Below, piece after piece: positions 1 through 5,797 of a stretch of 8,484 bases of DNA; the first letter of the stretch is position 1; every line of letters begins with the position of its first letter. The translations under genes were made by a program, and so were the position numbers. The notes under the pieces were generated by a model. That model saw nothing but the letters and a program-made list of their open reading frames with translations. It did no database searches and was not told the origin of the DNA. Source of the stretch: Clostridia bacterium (GTDB lineage Bacteria > Bacillota > Clostridia > Christensenellales > UBA1242); contig JAQVLJ010000034.1 of NCBI GenBank assembly GCA_028704215.1, positions 1 through 8,484 on the forward strand. Reading direction: 5' to 3'.

Positions 1-2
1 CA

Positions 3-1526
3 CAATATAGTCAAACTATTAGTTTGAAAATAGAGTTCAACGCAATTCAAAGTGTTAATATTGAAGTAGCGGATGTTAGGGTCTTTTTGGCACCTGAATT
101 GTATACAGTATCGGGAACAGTACTTACTAGCAGTGATGCAAGACTAGAATATACCATTCCTTCAAATGTTACCAGCATAGGCGCTAGTGCTTTTGCTGAC
201 AATGTGGCGATGACAAAAGCGATAATACCAAGTACTATTACTAGTATAGGTACAAATGCTTTTGATAACTGCACCAACACTACTATTTTTTATGAAGGAA
301 GTGTGGCGGCGGCTACAACACTATTTACTTCAAGCGTTAATCCTGATGGTAGACCAATTATTTGTTATAGTGTAAGCGGTGGTAATGCAACTATTATAGG
401 CGTGGTAGACAAAACCAAAATAAAAAACGTAGATTTGCCTGAATATCTAAATGATGCAACGGTAACTACTTTGGGAGCAAGTTGTTTTTCCCAATGCACG
501 GTTTTGGCAAGCATTTCATTTCCTTCTACATTAACAACAATATCATCAAAAGCACTTTATTGCGCTTATGCACTAAAAAGTTTGTATATTCCCGCTAGTG
601 TTTTAAGCATCGATATGGCTAATCCATTTGCATATAGTTATTTATTGGAAACAATTACTGTTAGCGAAAGTAATCCTAATTTTATGTCGGTAGACAATAT
701 TTTGTTTTCAAAAAATGGTGCTATTTTGTACAGATATGCAAGTAAAAAAACAGGGACTGTATACAATGTTCCTTCAACTGTAACTACAATTTGTTCGCGT
801 GCTTTTTCTTATAACCCATATTTGCAATATATTAACATCCCTACAGGGGTTACAACCATTAATAGTTACGCGATGTATTATTGTGATAGTTTAAAAGAAG
901 TATACTTACCAAATACTATAACTTCGATGTCAAGTGGAAATCCTTTTGGTAACAATCGAAATTTAGAAAAAATACAACTTGCAGAGGGCGGTACATATCT
1001 AAAATCTGTAGATGGAGTATTATTTAGTTATGATGGCAAGTACTTATATAGTTTTCCGCAAAATTTAAATATTGAGAATTACACCGTACCAGATGGAACA
1101 CAAGTAATATATCCTTACGCTTTTAGCGGTGCAAAAAATTATTTAACAACCATTACCTTTCCTACTTCTTTAATATACATATACGATTCTGCTTTTACAA
1201 GTTGTAGCAAATTGCAAACACTAACTTTTAATGGAAATAATTTATTACGATTATATTCTAATGCATTTAGTTCGTGTATTGCTTTAATCAATGTTGTAAT
1301 TCCTTCAAGCGTAACAACCATTAGTACGTATGTTTTTAGTAGTTGTACAAACTTGCAGGCAATTTATGTGAATAAAATTCAGTCAGATTATTCTAGTATG
1401 ACACTTGGAACAAGTTGGAATAATTCTAAACCTGTATATGTTTGGTTGCATGCTGGCGGCGGAACGGAAGCAGGGGACACCAATTACGTAGATTACGGCG
1501 GTTATAGATATACTTTGGCTTCTTAA
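3..1526 (+). CDS. BspA-like leucine-rich-repeat (LRR_5) surface protein, 5' end missing
   Basis: The reading frame is open to the left edge (residues QYSQTIS precede the TTG at 24), so the true start lies outside the window and that TTG should not be taken as the start. The visible ~507 residues are built of LRR_5/BspA-type repeats with the pattern 'IPSxVTSIGxxAFxxCxxL', for example around nt 159-276, 456-594, 765-930 and 1083-1380. Two longer super-units contain 'SVDNILFS' (nt ~687) and 'SVDGVLFS' (nt ~1005), the form typical of BspA proteins. The C-terminus (YGGYRYTLAS) shows no LPxTG motif, membrane helix or obvious sorting domain. In this family such repeats form elongated extracellular surfaces that bind host or partner proteins, so an exported adhesin-like role is inferred; the signal peptide would be upstream. 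No clear terminator follows, and the rplJ promoter begins only 30 bp after the stop. Confidence 0.85.
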   Translation, partial: QYSQTISLKIEFNAIQSVNIEVADVRVFLAPELYTVSGTVLTSSDARLEYTIPSNVTSIGASAFADNVAMTKAIIPSTITSIGTNAFDNCTNTTIFYEGSVAAATTLFTSSVNPDGRPIICYSVSGGNATIIGVVDKTKIKNVDLPEYLNDATVTTLGASCFSQCTVLASISFPSTLTTISSKALYCAYALKSLYIPASVLSIDMANPFAYSYLLETITVSESNPNFMSVDNILFSKNGAILYRYASKKTGTVYNVPSTVTTICSRAFSYNPYLQYINIPTGVTTINSYAMYYCDSLKEVYLPNTITSMSSGNPFGNNRNLEKIQLAEGGTYLKSVDGVLFSYDGKYLYSFPQNLNIENYTVPDGTQVIYPYAFSGAKNYLTTITFPTSLIYIYDSAFTSCSKLQTLTFNGNNLLRLYSNAFSSCIALINVVIPSSVTTISTYVFSSCTNLQAIYVNKIQSDYSSMTLGTSWNNSKPVYVWLHAGGGTEAGDTNYVDYGGYRYTLAS

Positions 1527-1555
1527 AAATATTACACACAAAATGTAAAAAAAGA

Positions 1556-1584
1556 TTGACAATTCAAATTGCAGATGATATATT
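1556..1584 (+). promoter_or_regulatory. Promoter of the rplJ-rplL operon
   Basis: The -35 box TTGACA (1556-1561) is a perfect match. A 17-bp spacer leads to TATATT (1579-1584), preceded by TG at 1576-1577, which makes an extended -10. The expected transcription start near 1591 gives a leader of about 160 nt before rplJ, the length needed to hold the L10-binding structure and its hairpin. A strong sigma-A promoter is expected for ribosomal protein genes. Confidence 0.85.
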
Positions 1585-1610
1585 GTGCAATGTAAATTAA
1601 ATAATATTTG

Positions 1611-1724
1611 CTTAAGACCACAAGTATTCATTTGAATGTAAACGCAAAAGCGTGCTTGTCGAGGTGAGATAAAATATGTATATTAATACCATTTTGTCTT
1701 TTTAGGCGAAGTGGTATTTTATTT
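1611..1724 (+). ncRNA. L10 leader: autoregulatory mRNA element upstream of rplJ
   Basis: The RNA can fold as a closing stem, ACAAG (1620-1624) with CTTGT (1655-1659), around two small hairpins: ATTC/GAAT (1626-1637) and ACGC-AAAA-GCGT (1642-1653). The AGAC before the stem (1615-1618) and the CGAGGTGAGATAAA after it (from 1660) resemble, from memory, the AGACAGCAGG...CCTGCCGAGGTGTGATAA pattern of the Bacillus subtilis rplJ leader. In that family the L10(L12)4 complex binds the leader and lowers expression of its own operon by attenuation. A terminator-like hairpin follows at 1685-1718, as expected. The assignment rests on this pattern, the base pairing and the position; a covariance-model search was not possible here. 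Confidence 0.82.
1685..1724 (+). terminator. Attenuator hairpin in the rplJ leader
   Basis: A 14-bp stem (1685-1698 with 1705-1718, three of the pairs G-U, loop TTTTTA) is followed by TTATTT. It lies between the L10-binding fold and the rplJ ribosome binding site and would stop transcription before the gene. As in the B. subtilis system, it is probably formed when excess L10(L12)4 binds the leader. The U-run is interrupted by one A, so termination is probably partial. Confidence 0.75.
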
Positions 1725-1751
1725 GCAAAAAGCATTTTAAAGGAGGTTAAC

Positions 1752-2267
1752 GTGTCAGCTAATTTCGAACAGAAAAAACTCGTGGTGGAAGAAATAAAAG
1801 ACAAAGTTTCGAGAGCAAAGTCTATGATTTTGGTAGATTATAGAGGCATTAATGTTGAACAAGATACCAAACTTAGAGCACAATTCAGAAAAAACGGCGC
1901 AGAATACAAGATATACAAAAACAAACTTGTAATGAAAGCGTTGAGCGATTTGAATATCAGCGGTCTTGAAAGTTATCTTAAAGATACCACAGCAATAGCA
2001 TTTGGTTACAATGACGAAGTCGTTCCAGCCAAAATTCTAAAAGCTGTAAATAAAGAAATTGGTAAAATTAACGTCAAAGCAGGCTACTTAAACGGTAACG
2101 TTTTGACTGTAAAAGATGTTAATACTTTGGCAGACCTTCCATCTAAAGAACTCTTGGTTGCAAAATTACTGGGTGTTCTTCAAGCACCGGCTACCGGATT
2201 GGTAACGGTACTCAATGCTCCTATCAGGGGCTTGGCAGTAGCATTGAATGCTATTGCAACAAAATAA
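1752..2267 (+). CDS. rplJ: Large ribosomal subunit protein uL10 (L10)
   Basis: This 171-residue protein has the usual length of bacterial L10. It binds 23S rRNA at the base of the GTPase stalk and anchors L7/L12 dimers through its C-terminal helix. The N-terminal half (KLVVEEIKDKVSRAKSMILVDYRGI) and the later KNKLVMKAL match the RNA-binding domain. The C-terminal 'LLVAKLLGVLQAPATGL...LNAPIRGLAVALNAIA' is the hydrophobic helix that carries L7/L12 dimers. The GTG start is set by AAGGAGG at 1740-1746 with a 5-nt gap. It is first in a two-gene operon, with rplL 23 bp downstream, and is probably self-regulated through the leader above. The usual upstream partners rplK and rplA are absent; a BspA-like gene is there instead. 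Confidence 0.98.
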   Translation: MSANFEQKKLVVEEIKDKVSRAKSMILVDYRGINVEQDTKLRAQFRKNGAEYKIYKNKLVMKALSDLNISGLESYLKDTTAIAFGYNDEVVPAKILKAVNKEIGKINVKAGYLNGNVLTVKDVNTLADLPSKELLVAKLLGVLQAPATGLVTVLNAPIRGLAVALNAIATK

Positions 2268-2290
2268 TATTTTTATAGGAGGAAATTAAA

Positions 2291-2665
2291 ATGGCAGATT
2301 TGAAAAAATTGGTAGAGGAAATCAAAACACTTTCAATCGTTGAAGTAAGCGAATTGGTACACATGCTAGAAGAAGAATTTGGCGTATCAGCAGCAGCTCC
2401 AGTAGCAGTTGCAGCAGTAGCTACAGCAGAAGCAGCAGCTCCAGTTGAAGAAAAAACTGAATTCAACATAGTATTGAAAGAAGTAGGCGCAAACAAGATC
2501 GCAGTTATTAAAGTTGTTAGAGAAGCAACTGGTTTGGGTCTTGCAGAAGCAAAAGCATTGGTTGACAATGCTCCTTCCACAATTAAAGAAAATGTTTCTA
2601 CAAACGAAGCTAAAGAATTTGAGGCTAAGTTTAAAGAAGCAGGCGCTACTGTGGAATTGAAATAA
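2291..2665 (+). CDS. rplL: Large ribosomal subunit protein bL12 (L7/L12)
   Basis: This 124-residue protein is the mobile stalk subunit that recruits and activates translation GTPases (EF-Tu, EF-G, IF2). Residues 1-33 (MADLKKLVEEIKTLSIVEVSELVHMLEEEFGV) form the dimerisation domain that docks on L10. Residues ~34-55 are an Ala/Pro/Val-rich flexible hinge. From ~57 the globular C-terminal domain includes 'KIAVIKVVREATGLGLAEAKALVD', the conserved factor-binding surface, and ends in the typical 'EAGATVELK'. The ATG follows AGGAGG at 2277-2282. It is co-transcribed with rplJ and ends at a strong terminator. rpoB and rpoC, its usual downstream neighbours in Bacillota, are not here. Confidence 0.98.
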   Translation: MADLKKLVEEIKTLSIVEVSELVHMLEEEFGVSAAAPVAVAAVATAEAAAPVEEKTEFNIVLKEVGANKIAVIKVVREATGLGLAEAKALVDNAPSTIKENVSTNEAKEFEAKFKEAGATVELK

Positions 2666-2688
2666 TATCCTTTATAATGCATTTTAAT

Positions 2689-2719
2689 AAAAAAGCTGAC
2701 TTTTGGGGTCAGTTTTTTT
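2689..2719. terminator. Bidirectional terminator between rplL and comF
   Basis: The core stem CTGAC/GTCAG (2696-2700 with 2708-2712, loop TTTTGGG) extends through a G-T pair into six A-T pairs, giving 12 bp and a seven-T run on the plus strand. Read on the minus strand it also ends in a T-run, so it can terminate both rplJL and the convergent comF gene. The comF stop codon (2718-2720) lies inside its flank. Confidence 0.9.
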
Positions 2720-3464
2720 AAATGTCTTTTTTGTTTTCTCCGTGTGCTAGGGTGAGTATGTATATGTTTTTTGCTCCGTATTTTAATAGCAACTTTGATA
2801 TTTCATTTGCAGTGCTACCTGTAGTGTACACGTCATCTATTACCAAAATATTTTTATTATTAATAGCAGACTTAATTTCTTTTTTTATTATAAAAGCATC
2901 TTTTACGTTTTTTATTCGTTCTTCACGTGTTTTGCTAGTTTGGGATGGTGTGTCGGCCACTCTTTCCGTGGTGTCTAAAAAAGGCAATTTTGTGATTTTG
3001 CAAAACTCTATTGCAAGTAATTTTGATTGATTGTATCCACGAGTTTTTTCTCTTTTTGGATGAAGAGGCACGTACGTGACTAAGTCAATATTCCAATCTG
3101 TTGTTGCATATAGTTTTGTCATAAACCTTGCAAAACTTTCTGCCAAAAATGATTGATGTTTGTATTTGAATTTGTATATTGCAGATCTAATTTTTCCGCT
3201 ATAAGCAAAACAAGCACGGCAGCCGACAAAATCAAAATTGGTACTCTTGCAATTAAAACATACTGATGATGAATTGTCTGGCATAGGAGCACCGCATCGT
3301 ATACAATGATTGCGATATATTATGTGACAGTCATCATAACATTTTGGACATATATCATAAATCGCATTTCTGTCCAACTCTTCACCACAACAAATACATT
3401 TGATATGTTTTGGATACAAAGCATCTAAAAAAATATTTTTTAATTTATTTAATATTTTTTTCAT
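2718..3464 (-). CDS. comF: ComF family phosphoribosyltransferase-like protein
   Basis: This 248-residue protein has the full ComF/GntX layout. The N-terminal zinc-ribbon region holds four Cys pairs: C23/C26, C39/C42, C54/C57 and C69/C72. Residues ~132-147 (VPLHPKREKTRGYNQS) are the ComF signature. Residues 208-218 (VIDDVYTTGST) form the PRPP-binding loop of a type I phosphoribosyltransferase fold. In B. subtilis ComFC, and in relatives such as Helicobacter ComFC, the protein supports natural transformation by helping incoming single-stranded DNA in the cytoplasm; no enzymatic product is firmly established. It is alone on this strand here, without the ComFA helicase beside it, so competence is possible but not shown by context. 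The ATG at 3464 is preceded by a stop two codons upstream, so no earlier start exists. No Shine-Dalgarno sequence is visible. Confidence 0.93.
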   Translation of the reverse strand: MKKILNKLKNIFLDALYPKHIKCICCGEELDRNAIYDICPKCYDDCHIIYRNHCIRCGAPMPDNSSSVCFNCKSTNFDFVGCRACFAYSGKIRSAIYKFKYKHQSFLAESFARFMTKLYATTDWNIDLVTYVPLHPKREKTRGYNQSKLLAIEFCKITKLPFLDTTERVADTPSQTSKTREERIKNVKDAFIIKKEIKSAINNKNILVIDDVYTTGSTANEISKLLLKYGAKNIYILTLAHGENKKDI

Positions 3465-3471
3465 TATTTAT

Positions 3472-3500
3472 ATTTTAATTATTTGTATAAAAAATGTCAA
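3472..3500 (-). promoter_or_regulatory. comF promoter, predicting a leaderless mRNA
   Basis: Read on the minus strand, TTGACA (plus positions 3500-3495) and TAAAAT (3477-3472) are separated by 17 bp. Only seven bases (ATAAATA) lie between the -10 box and the comF ATG, so the predicted transcription start coincides with the A of the start codon. The seven bases contain no ribosome binding site. Confidence 0.7.
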
Positions 3501-3638
3501 TTAAATATATTTGATATAATTAATAATTTATTTTTGAATTAAAATTATTTTTTTATTAATTTTCGTAATTTTTTTTACATTTATTTTTAGTAGACTAACT
3601 GTCTAACACAAACGATAATTTAAAAATATTATAATATA

Positions 3639-3673
3639 ACGCATCTTTTCGTAAGTAGTACTCAAAGGTGCGT
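3639..3673. repeat. 10-bp inverted repeat just upstream of the nrnA -35 box
   Basis: ACGCATCTTT (3639-3648) pairs with AAAGGTGCGT (3664-3673) over 10 bp, one of them T-G, around a 15-base loop. It ends three bases before the -35 box. It could be an operator-like site or a remnant hairpin. It is not followed directly by a T-run on either strand, so I do not call it a terminator. Confidence 0.55.
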
Positions 3674-3676
3674 GGG

Positions 3677-3705
3677 TTGACTTTTTTGGTGTATTGTGAT
3701 ACAAT
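3677..3705 (+). promoter_or_regulatory. nrnA promoter (extended -10)
   Basis: TTGACT (3677-3682), a 17-bp spacer and TACAAT (3700-3705), with TG at 3697-3698, form an extended -10 promoter. The expected start near 3712 leaves a short leader of about 26 nt containing AAGGAGG (3727-3733), four bases before the ATG. Confidence 0.85.
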
Positions 3706-3737
3706 AGTAGCGTTTTGCCATAAAACAAGGAGGACTT

Positions 3738-4760
3738 ATGAACACAGCTAGCGATTGTCATCGGCAAATAAGACAAGCAAAAAGCATAGCAATTATTACT
3801 CATACAAGACCAGACACTGATGCTATTGCATCCAGCCTGGCATTGAAAGAAATTATTTTAAACAATTATTTTGGAAAATCCGTTCATATTTTTATTGATG
3901 AAAATGAAATAGGCGAAAGTAACAAAGCGCTTATATCTGATAATGATTTAATGAATCATCCACTTACAAACTATGACTTGGTAATTATTGTTGATTGTGC
4001 AAACATAGACCTACTCGGTAAGTTTGGTGATATTTTTGATAAATCTCAAAACACTATAAATATCGACCATCACGCAACAAACACAGATTTTGCACAGATA
4101 AATTATGTGCACAATTTTGCATCTGCGACTGAGCTTCTGCATCATTTGTTTGAAAATGAATTGAAATTAAAATTGACAAAACGCATTTACAAACTAATTT
4201 ATGCAGGTATAGTTACAGATACAAATAACGAAAAACAAAATATGAATTCTACAACATACGAATTGATTGCATTTCTAAAAGAAAATGGCATAGAAACAGA
4301 AAAGATAAGAGACTTTTATTTTAATAATGAAAGTATGGCAAAAAAGAAACTTTTGTCCAACTGTTTAGAAAACATTGTTTTCGATGATTATGGACGTTTG
4401 GCACTAATGAGAATTTCTCGTTATGATATGTTGTTAACGGGTGCGACAGACGAAGATACTTTGGGATTGGTTGACGAAGCACTCACTTTACAAGGTGTAC
4501 AAGTTGCAATTATGATTATCTCTCTTGGAGATAGGTCTTACAAAGTAAGTTTGCGAAGCCGTGCAAATAGTAAAATTGATGTTTCAAAAATTGCACAAAA
4601 ATTCAATGGCGGAGGTCATCAAAAAATGGCGGCGTTCACATATGAGGGTAATCTTTCTGAAATATTAAACAACTTGTTTGATGAATGCAGAAATGAGATG
4701 GATCTGTATACTGAAGAAATCGAACAAAACATTTTTGAAGATGAAAACGTAAAAAAATAA
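3738..4760 (+). CDS. nrnA: DHH/DHHA1 phosphoesterase, NrnA-like (nanoRNase / pAp phosphatase)
   Basis: This 340-residue protein has the two-domain NrnA fold. The DHH domain shows the metal ligands in order: H22, D26 and D28 in 'THTRPDTDA', D86 in 'VIIVDCAN', D110-H111-H112 in 'IDHHATN', and D161 in 'AGIVTDT'. The C-terminal DHHA1 domain contains the substrate-binding 'GGGH' at 291-294. NrnA enzymes degrade 2-5-nt RNAs (nanoRNA), and many also dephosphorylate pAp; some relatives cleave cyclic dinucleotide products such as pApA. Length fits the family, with a slightly longer acidic C-terminal tail (EEIEQNIFEDENVKK). Several usually conserved positions differ: 'DAIASS' instead of DAxGS, 'TDTNNEKQN' instead of TDTGxFRY, and 'GGGHQKMAAF' instead of GGGHxxAxG. 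The exact substrate is therefore uncertain. It is monocistronic, with its own promoter and terminator. Confidence 0.9.
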   Translation: MNTASDCHRQIRQAKSIAIITHTRPDTDAIASSLALKEIILNNYFGKSVHIFIDENEIGESNKALISDNDLMNHPLTNYDLVIIVDCANIDLLGKFGDIFDKSQNTINIDHHATNTDFAQINYVHNFASATELLHHLFENELKLKLTKRIYKLIYAGIVTDTNNEKQNMNSTTYELIAFLKENGIETEKIRDFYFNNESMAKKKLLSNCLENIVFDDYGRLALMRISRYDMLLTGATDEDTLGLVDEALTLQGVQVAIMIISLGDRSYKVSLRSRANSKIDVSKIAQKFNGGGHQKMAAFTYEGNLSEILNNLFDECRNEMDLYTEEIEQNIFEDENVKK

Positions 4761-4762
4761 GA

Positions 4763-4966
4763 AATAAAAAATAAAAAATAATAATTATTTAAAATACAAA
4801 TTAATTTAACAATAAAAGCCACACTTATATGTGGCTTATTTTTTTTGTGATTATATGGTTTGCAAATTTTTGTTTTGAAAATGATTTTAATAATGTTTTT
4901 TTATTTTCAACATTATTTATTTTTACATTGTTTATTTTCAATAATTATTATTTTTTATTTTTTATT
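4763..4966. repeat. Perfect 27-bp A/T inverted repeat flanking the nrnA terminator
   Basis: The sequence at 4763-4789 is the exact reverse complement of 4940-4966. The arms consist only of A and T and are about 150 bp apart. They lie immediately downstream of nrnA and across the 3' end of the convergent membrane-protein gene, so both genes run into the same tail sequence. Low complexity makes chance more likely than usual, but 27 uninterrupted matches are notable. Confidence 0.6.
4816..4846. terminator. Bidirectional terminator between nrnA and the membrane protein gene
   Basis: AAGCCACA (4816-4823) pairs with TGTGGCTT (4830-4837) around the loop CTTATA, followed on the plus strand by A and then eight T (4839-4846). 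On the minus strand the hairpin is followed by TTATTG after the paired Ts, so it can also stop the convergent gene, about 110 bp after that gene's stop. Confidence 0.9.
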
Positions 4967-5674
4967 CTTTATTTTCTTCCATGTGTGCCATGTTCGGTCT
5001 TCTTTTTTGTAAGCAAAATATTCATATACAATTAAGAATGCAGTGTACAAAATTATGAATAACATACCTGTAAAAAACCAAGTGAAAGGTGTGCCTTCAA
5101 GCAGTGGTTCATAAATTTGCATTGAATTGGTTTTTCCCAAAACAGTAATGTTGAATATTCCATAAGTCATATACACACAAAGTCCAAGTGGAAGTGCTTG
5201 CCATTTTTTGAGTGTTGGTTTGAAATATCCAATAAGTAAAATTAAAATAAAGTTGTAAACCATTAATGTGTGATGAAGTAAACCAGTAATAGTTTTGTCA
5301 AAAAATATGGATTGACTTTGTCCAATAAAGTCAGGATAAATCATTGTCAATATCCCTCCGAAGAACGCACAACACGATGCAAACTGCATTAAATGTGATT
5401 GCGGTTTTGCAAATATTAGTGTCAAACTGAATACTATACTAGTTGTGCCACAAAACGTTGTTGGTAAAAAGTTTTGTATATCAAACTTCCAACCACAGCA
5501 CGCAAATCGATTGCACATAATAGCAATGAACAATACAACCCCCATTGTTTTGACTAAAATAGTTTTTTGTTTATTTGTTTTTACGTATTTTTTGATAAAT
5601 ATCAAACTAGTTGTTGCTATAATCACGCAAATCAACAAATATAATAAGTGTTCTGTTCCAAATACCTCTGGCAT
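4955..5674 (-). CDS. YwaF/TMEM164-like integral membrane protein
   Basis: This 239-residue protein is predicted to have seven membrane helices, near residues 9-28, 41-57, 76-90, 96-113, 136-151, 161-178 and 198-222, ending in a basic tail (KKIKNKK). It resembles the bacterial YwaF/TIGR02206 family: 'LPTTFCGTTS' (70-79) corresponds to the family's LPxxxC motif, and 'LLHHTLMVYN' (132-141) holds the conserved His in a helix. The animal relative TMEM164 has been reported as a lipid acyltransferase using a conserved cysteine; whether bacterial members do this is not established. The start is the ATG at 5674, not an upstream in-frame ATG at 5731, because AAAGGAG lies seven bases before it and the protein then begins directly at the first helix. 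It is convergent with nrnA and divergent from recD2, with no operon partner. Confidence 0.82.
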   Translation of the reverse strand: MPEVFGTEHLLYLLICVIIATTSLIFIKKYVKTNKQKTILVKTMGVVLFIAIMCNRFACCGWKFDIQNFLPTTFCGTTSIVFSLTLIFAKPQSHLMQFASCCAFFGGILTMIYPDFIGQSQSIFFDKTITGLLHHTLMVYNFILILLIGYFKPTLKKWQALPLGLCVYMTYGIFNITVLGKTNSMQIYEPLLEGTPFTWFFTGMLFIILYTAFLIVYEYFAYKKEDRTWHTWKKIKNKK

Positions 5675-5697
5675 AAACAATCTCCTTTTGCTCAAAT

Positions 5698-5727
5698 ATT
5701 TTACAACATTTTTTGTCAAATTGTCCA
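5698..5727 (-). promoter_or_regulatory. Candidate promoter of the YwaF-like gene
   Basis: On the minus strand, TGGACA (plus 5727-5722) and TAAAAT (5703-5698) are separated by 18 bp, 23 bases before the start codon. A perfect TTGACA lies between them but has no good -10 box at normal spacing. This is the best of a few options in AT-rich sequence. Confidence 0.45.
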
Positions 5728-5762
5728 ACAAATATTTAAAAAAATGTTTGATGTTTTATCGT

Positions 5763-5791
5763 TTGATTTGTTTTTGTTATTGTTATATACT
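5763..5791 (+). promoter_or_regulatory. recD2 promoter, predicting a leaderless mRNA
   Basis: TTGATT (5763-5768), a 17-bp spacer and TATACT (5786-5791) precede the recD2 ATG (5798) by only six bases (CTTTTT). The expected transcription start is the A of that ATG. No Shine-Dalgarno sequence is present upstream. Confidence 0.65.
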
Positions 5792-5797
5792 CTTTTT

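Larger units (their letters stand above)
3465..3737. other. Very AT-rich divergent intergenic region between comF and nrnA
   Basis: These 273 bp separate two divergently transcribed genes and hold no credible open reading frame. The middle (about 3505-3590) is almost only A and T. It contains the comF promoter at the left, a small TAGAC/GTCTA inverted repeat (3591-3605), a longer hairpin (3639-3673) and the nrnA promoter at the right. Confidence 0.7.

Noticed and set aside
1531..1555. A TTACA/TGTAA hairpin after the BspA-like gene as a possible terminator.
   Set aside because: The stem is only five A/T-rich pairs and is followed by A residues, not a T-run.
1383..1631. An 82-codon minus-strand frame spanning the end of the BspA-like gene and the rplJ promoter.
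   Set aside because: It overlaps a clear gene and promoter on the other strand, has no ribosome binding site, and its product resembles nothing I recognise.
2251..2682. A 143-codon minus-strand frame opposite rplL, rich in Ala, Ser and Thr.
   Set aside because: It is the antisense shadow of the biased GCA/GAA codons of rplL; there is no ribosome binding site and the plus-strand gene is certain.
4889..4917. A 9-bp hairpin (AATAATGTT/AACATTATT) as a second terminator for the YwaF-like gene.
   Set aside because: It has almost no G-C pairs and no T-run after it on the minus strand; such pairings are common in sequence this A/T-rich.
4829..5035. A 68-codon plus-strand frame encoding a Phe/Ile/Leu-rich peptide that looks like a membrane protein.
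   Set aside because: It starts inside the terminator hairpin, has no ribosome binding site, owes its hydrophobicity to T-rich sequence, and overlaps the end of the YwaF-like gene on the other strand.
5675..5731. A longer N-terminus for the YwaF-like protein from an ATG at 5731.
   Set aside because: No ribosome binding site precedes it, it would cover the likely promoter, and the ATG at 5674 has AAAGGAG at good spacing and opens directly on the first membrane helix.
5648..5797. A 50-residue N-terminal extension of RecD2.
   Set aside because: The GTG at 5648 lies within the oppositely oriented gene and has no ribosome binding site; the extra residues are low-complexity Phe/Leu, and RecD2 proteins normally begin at the MKLFGTVE-like segment.
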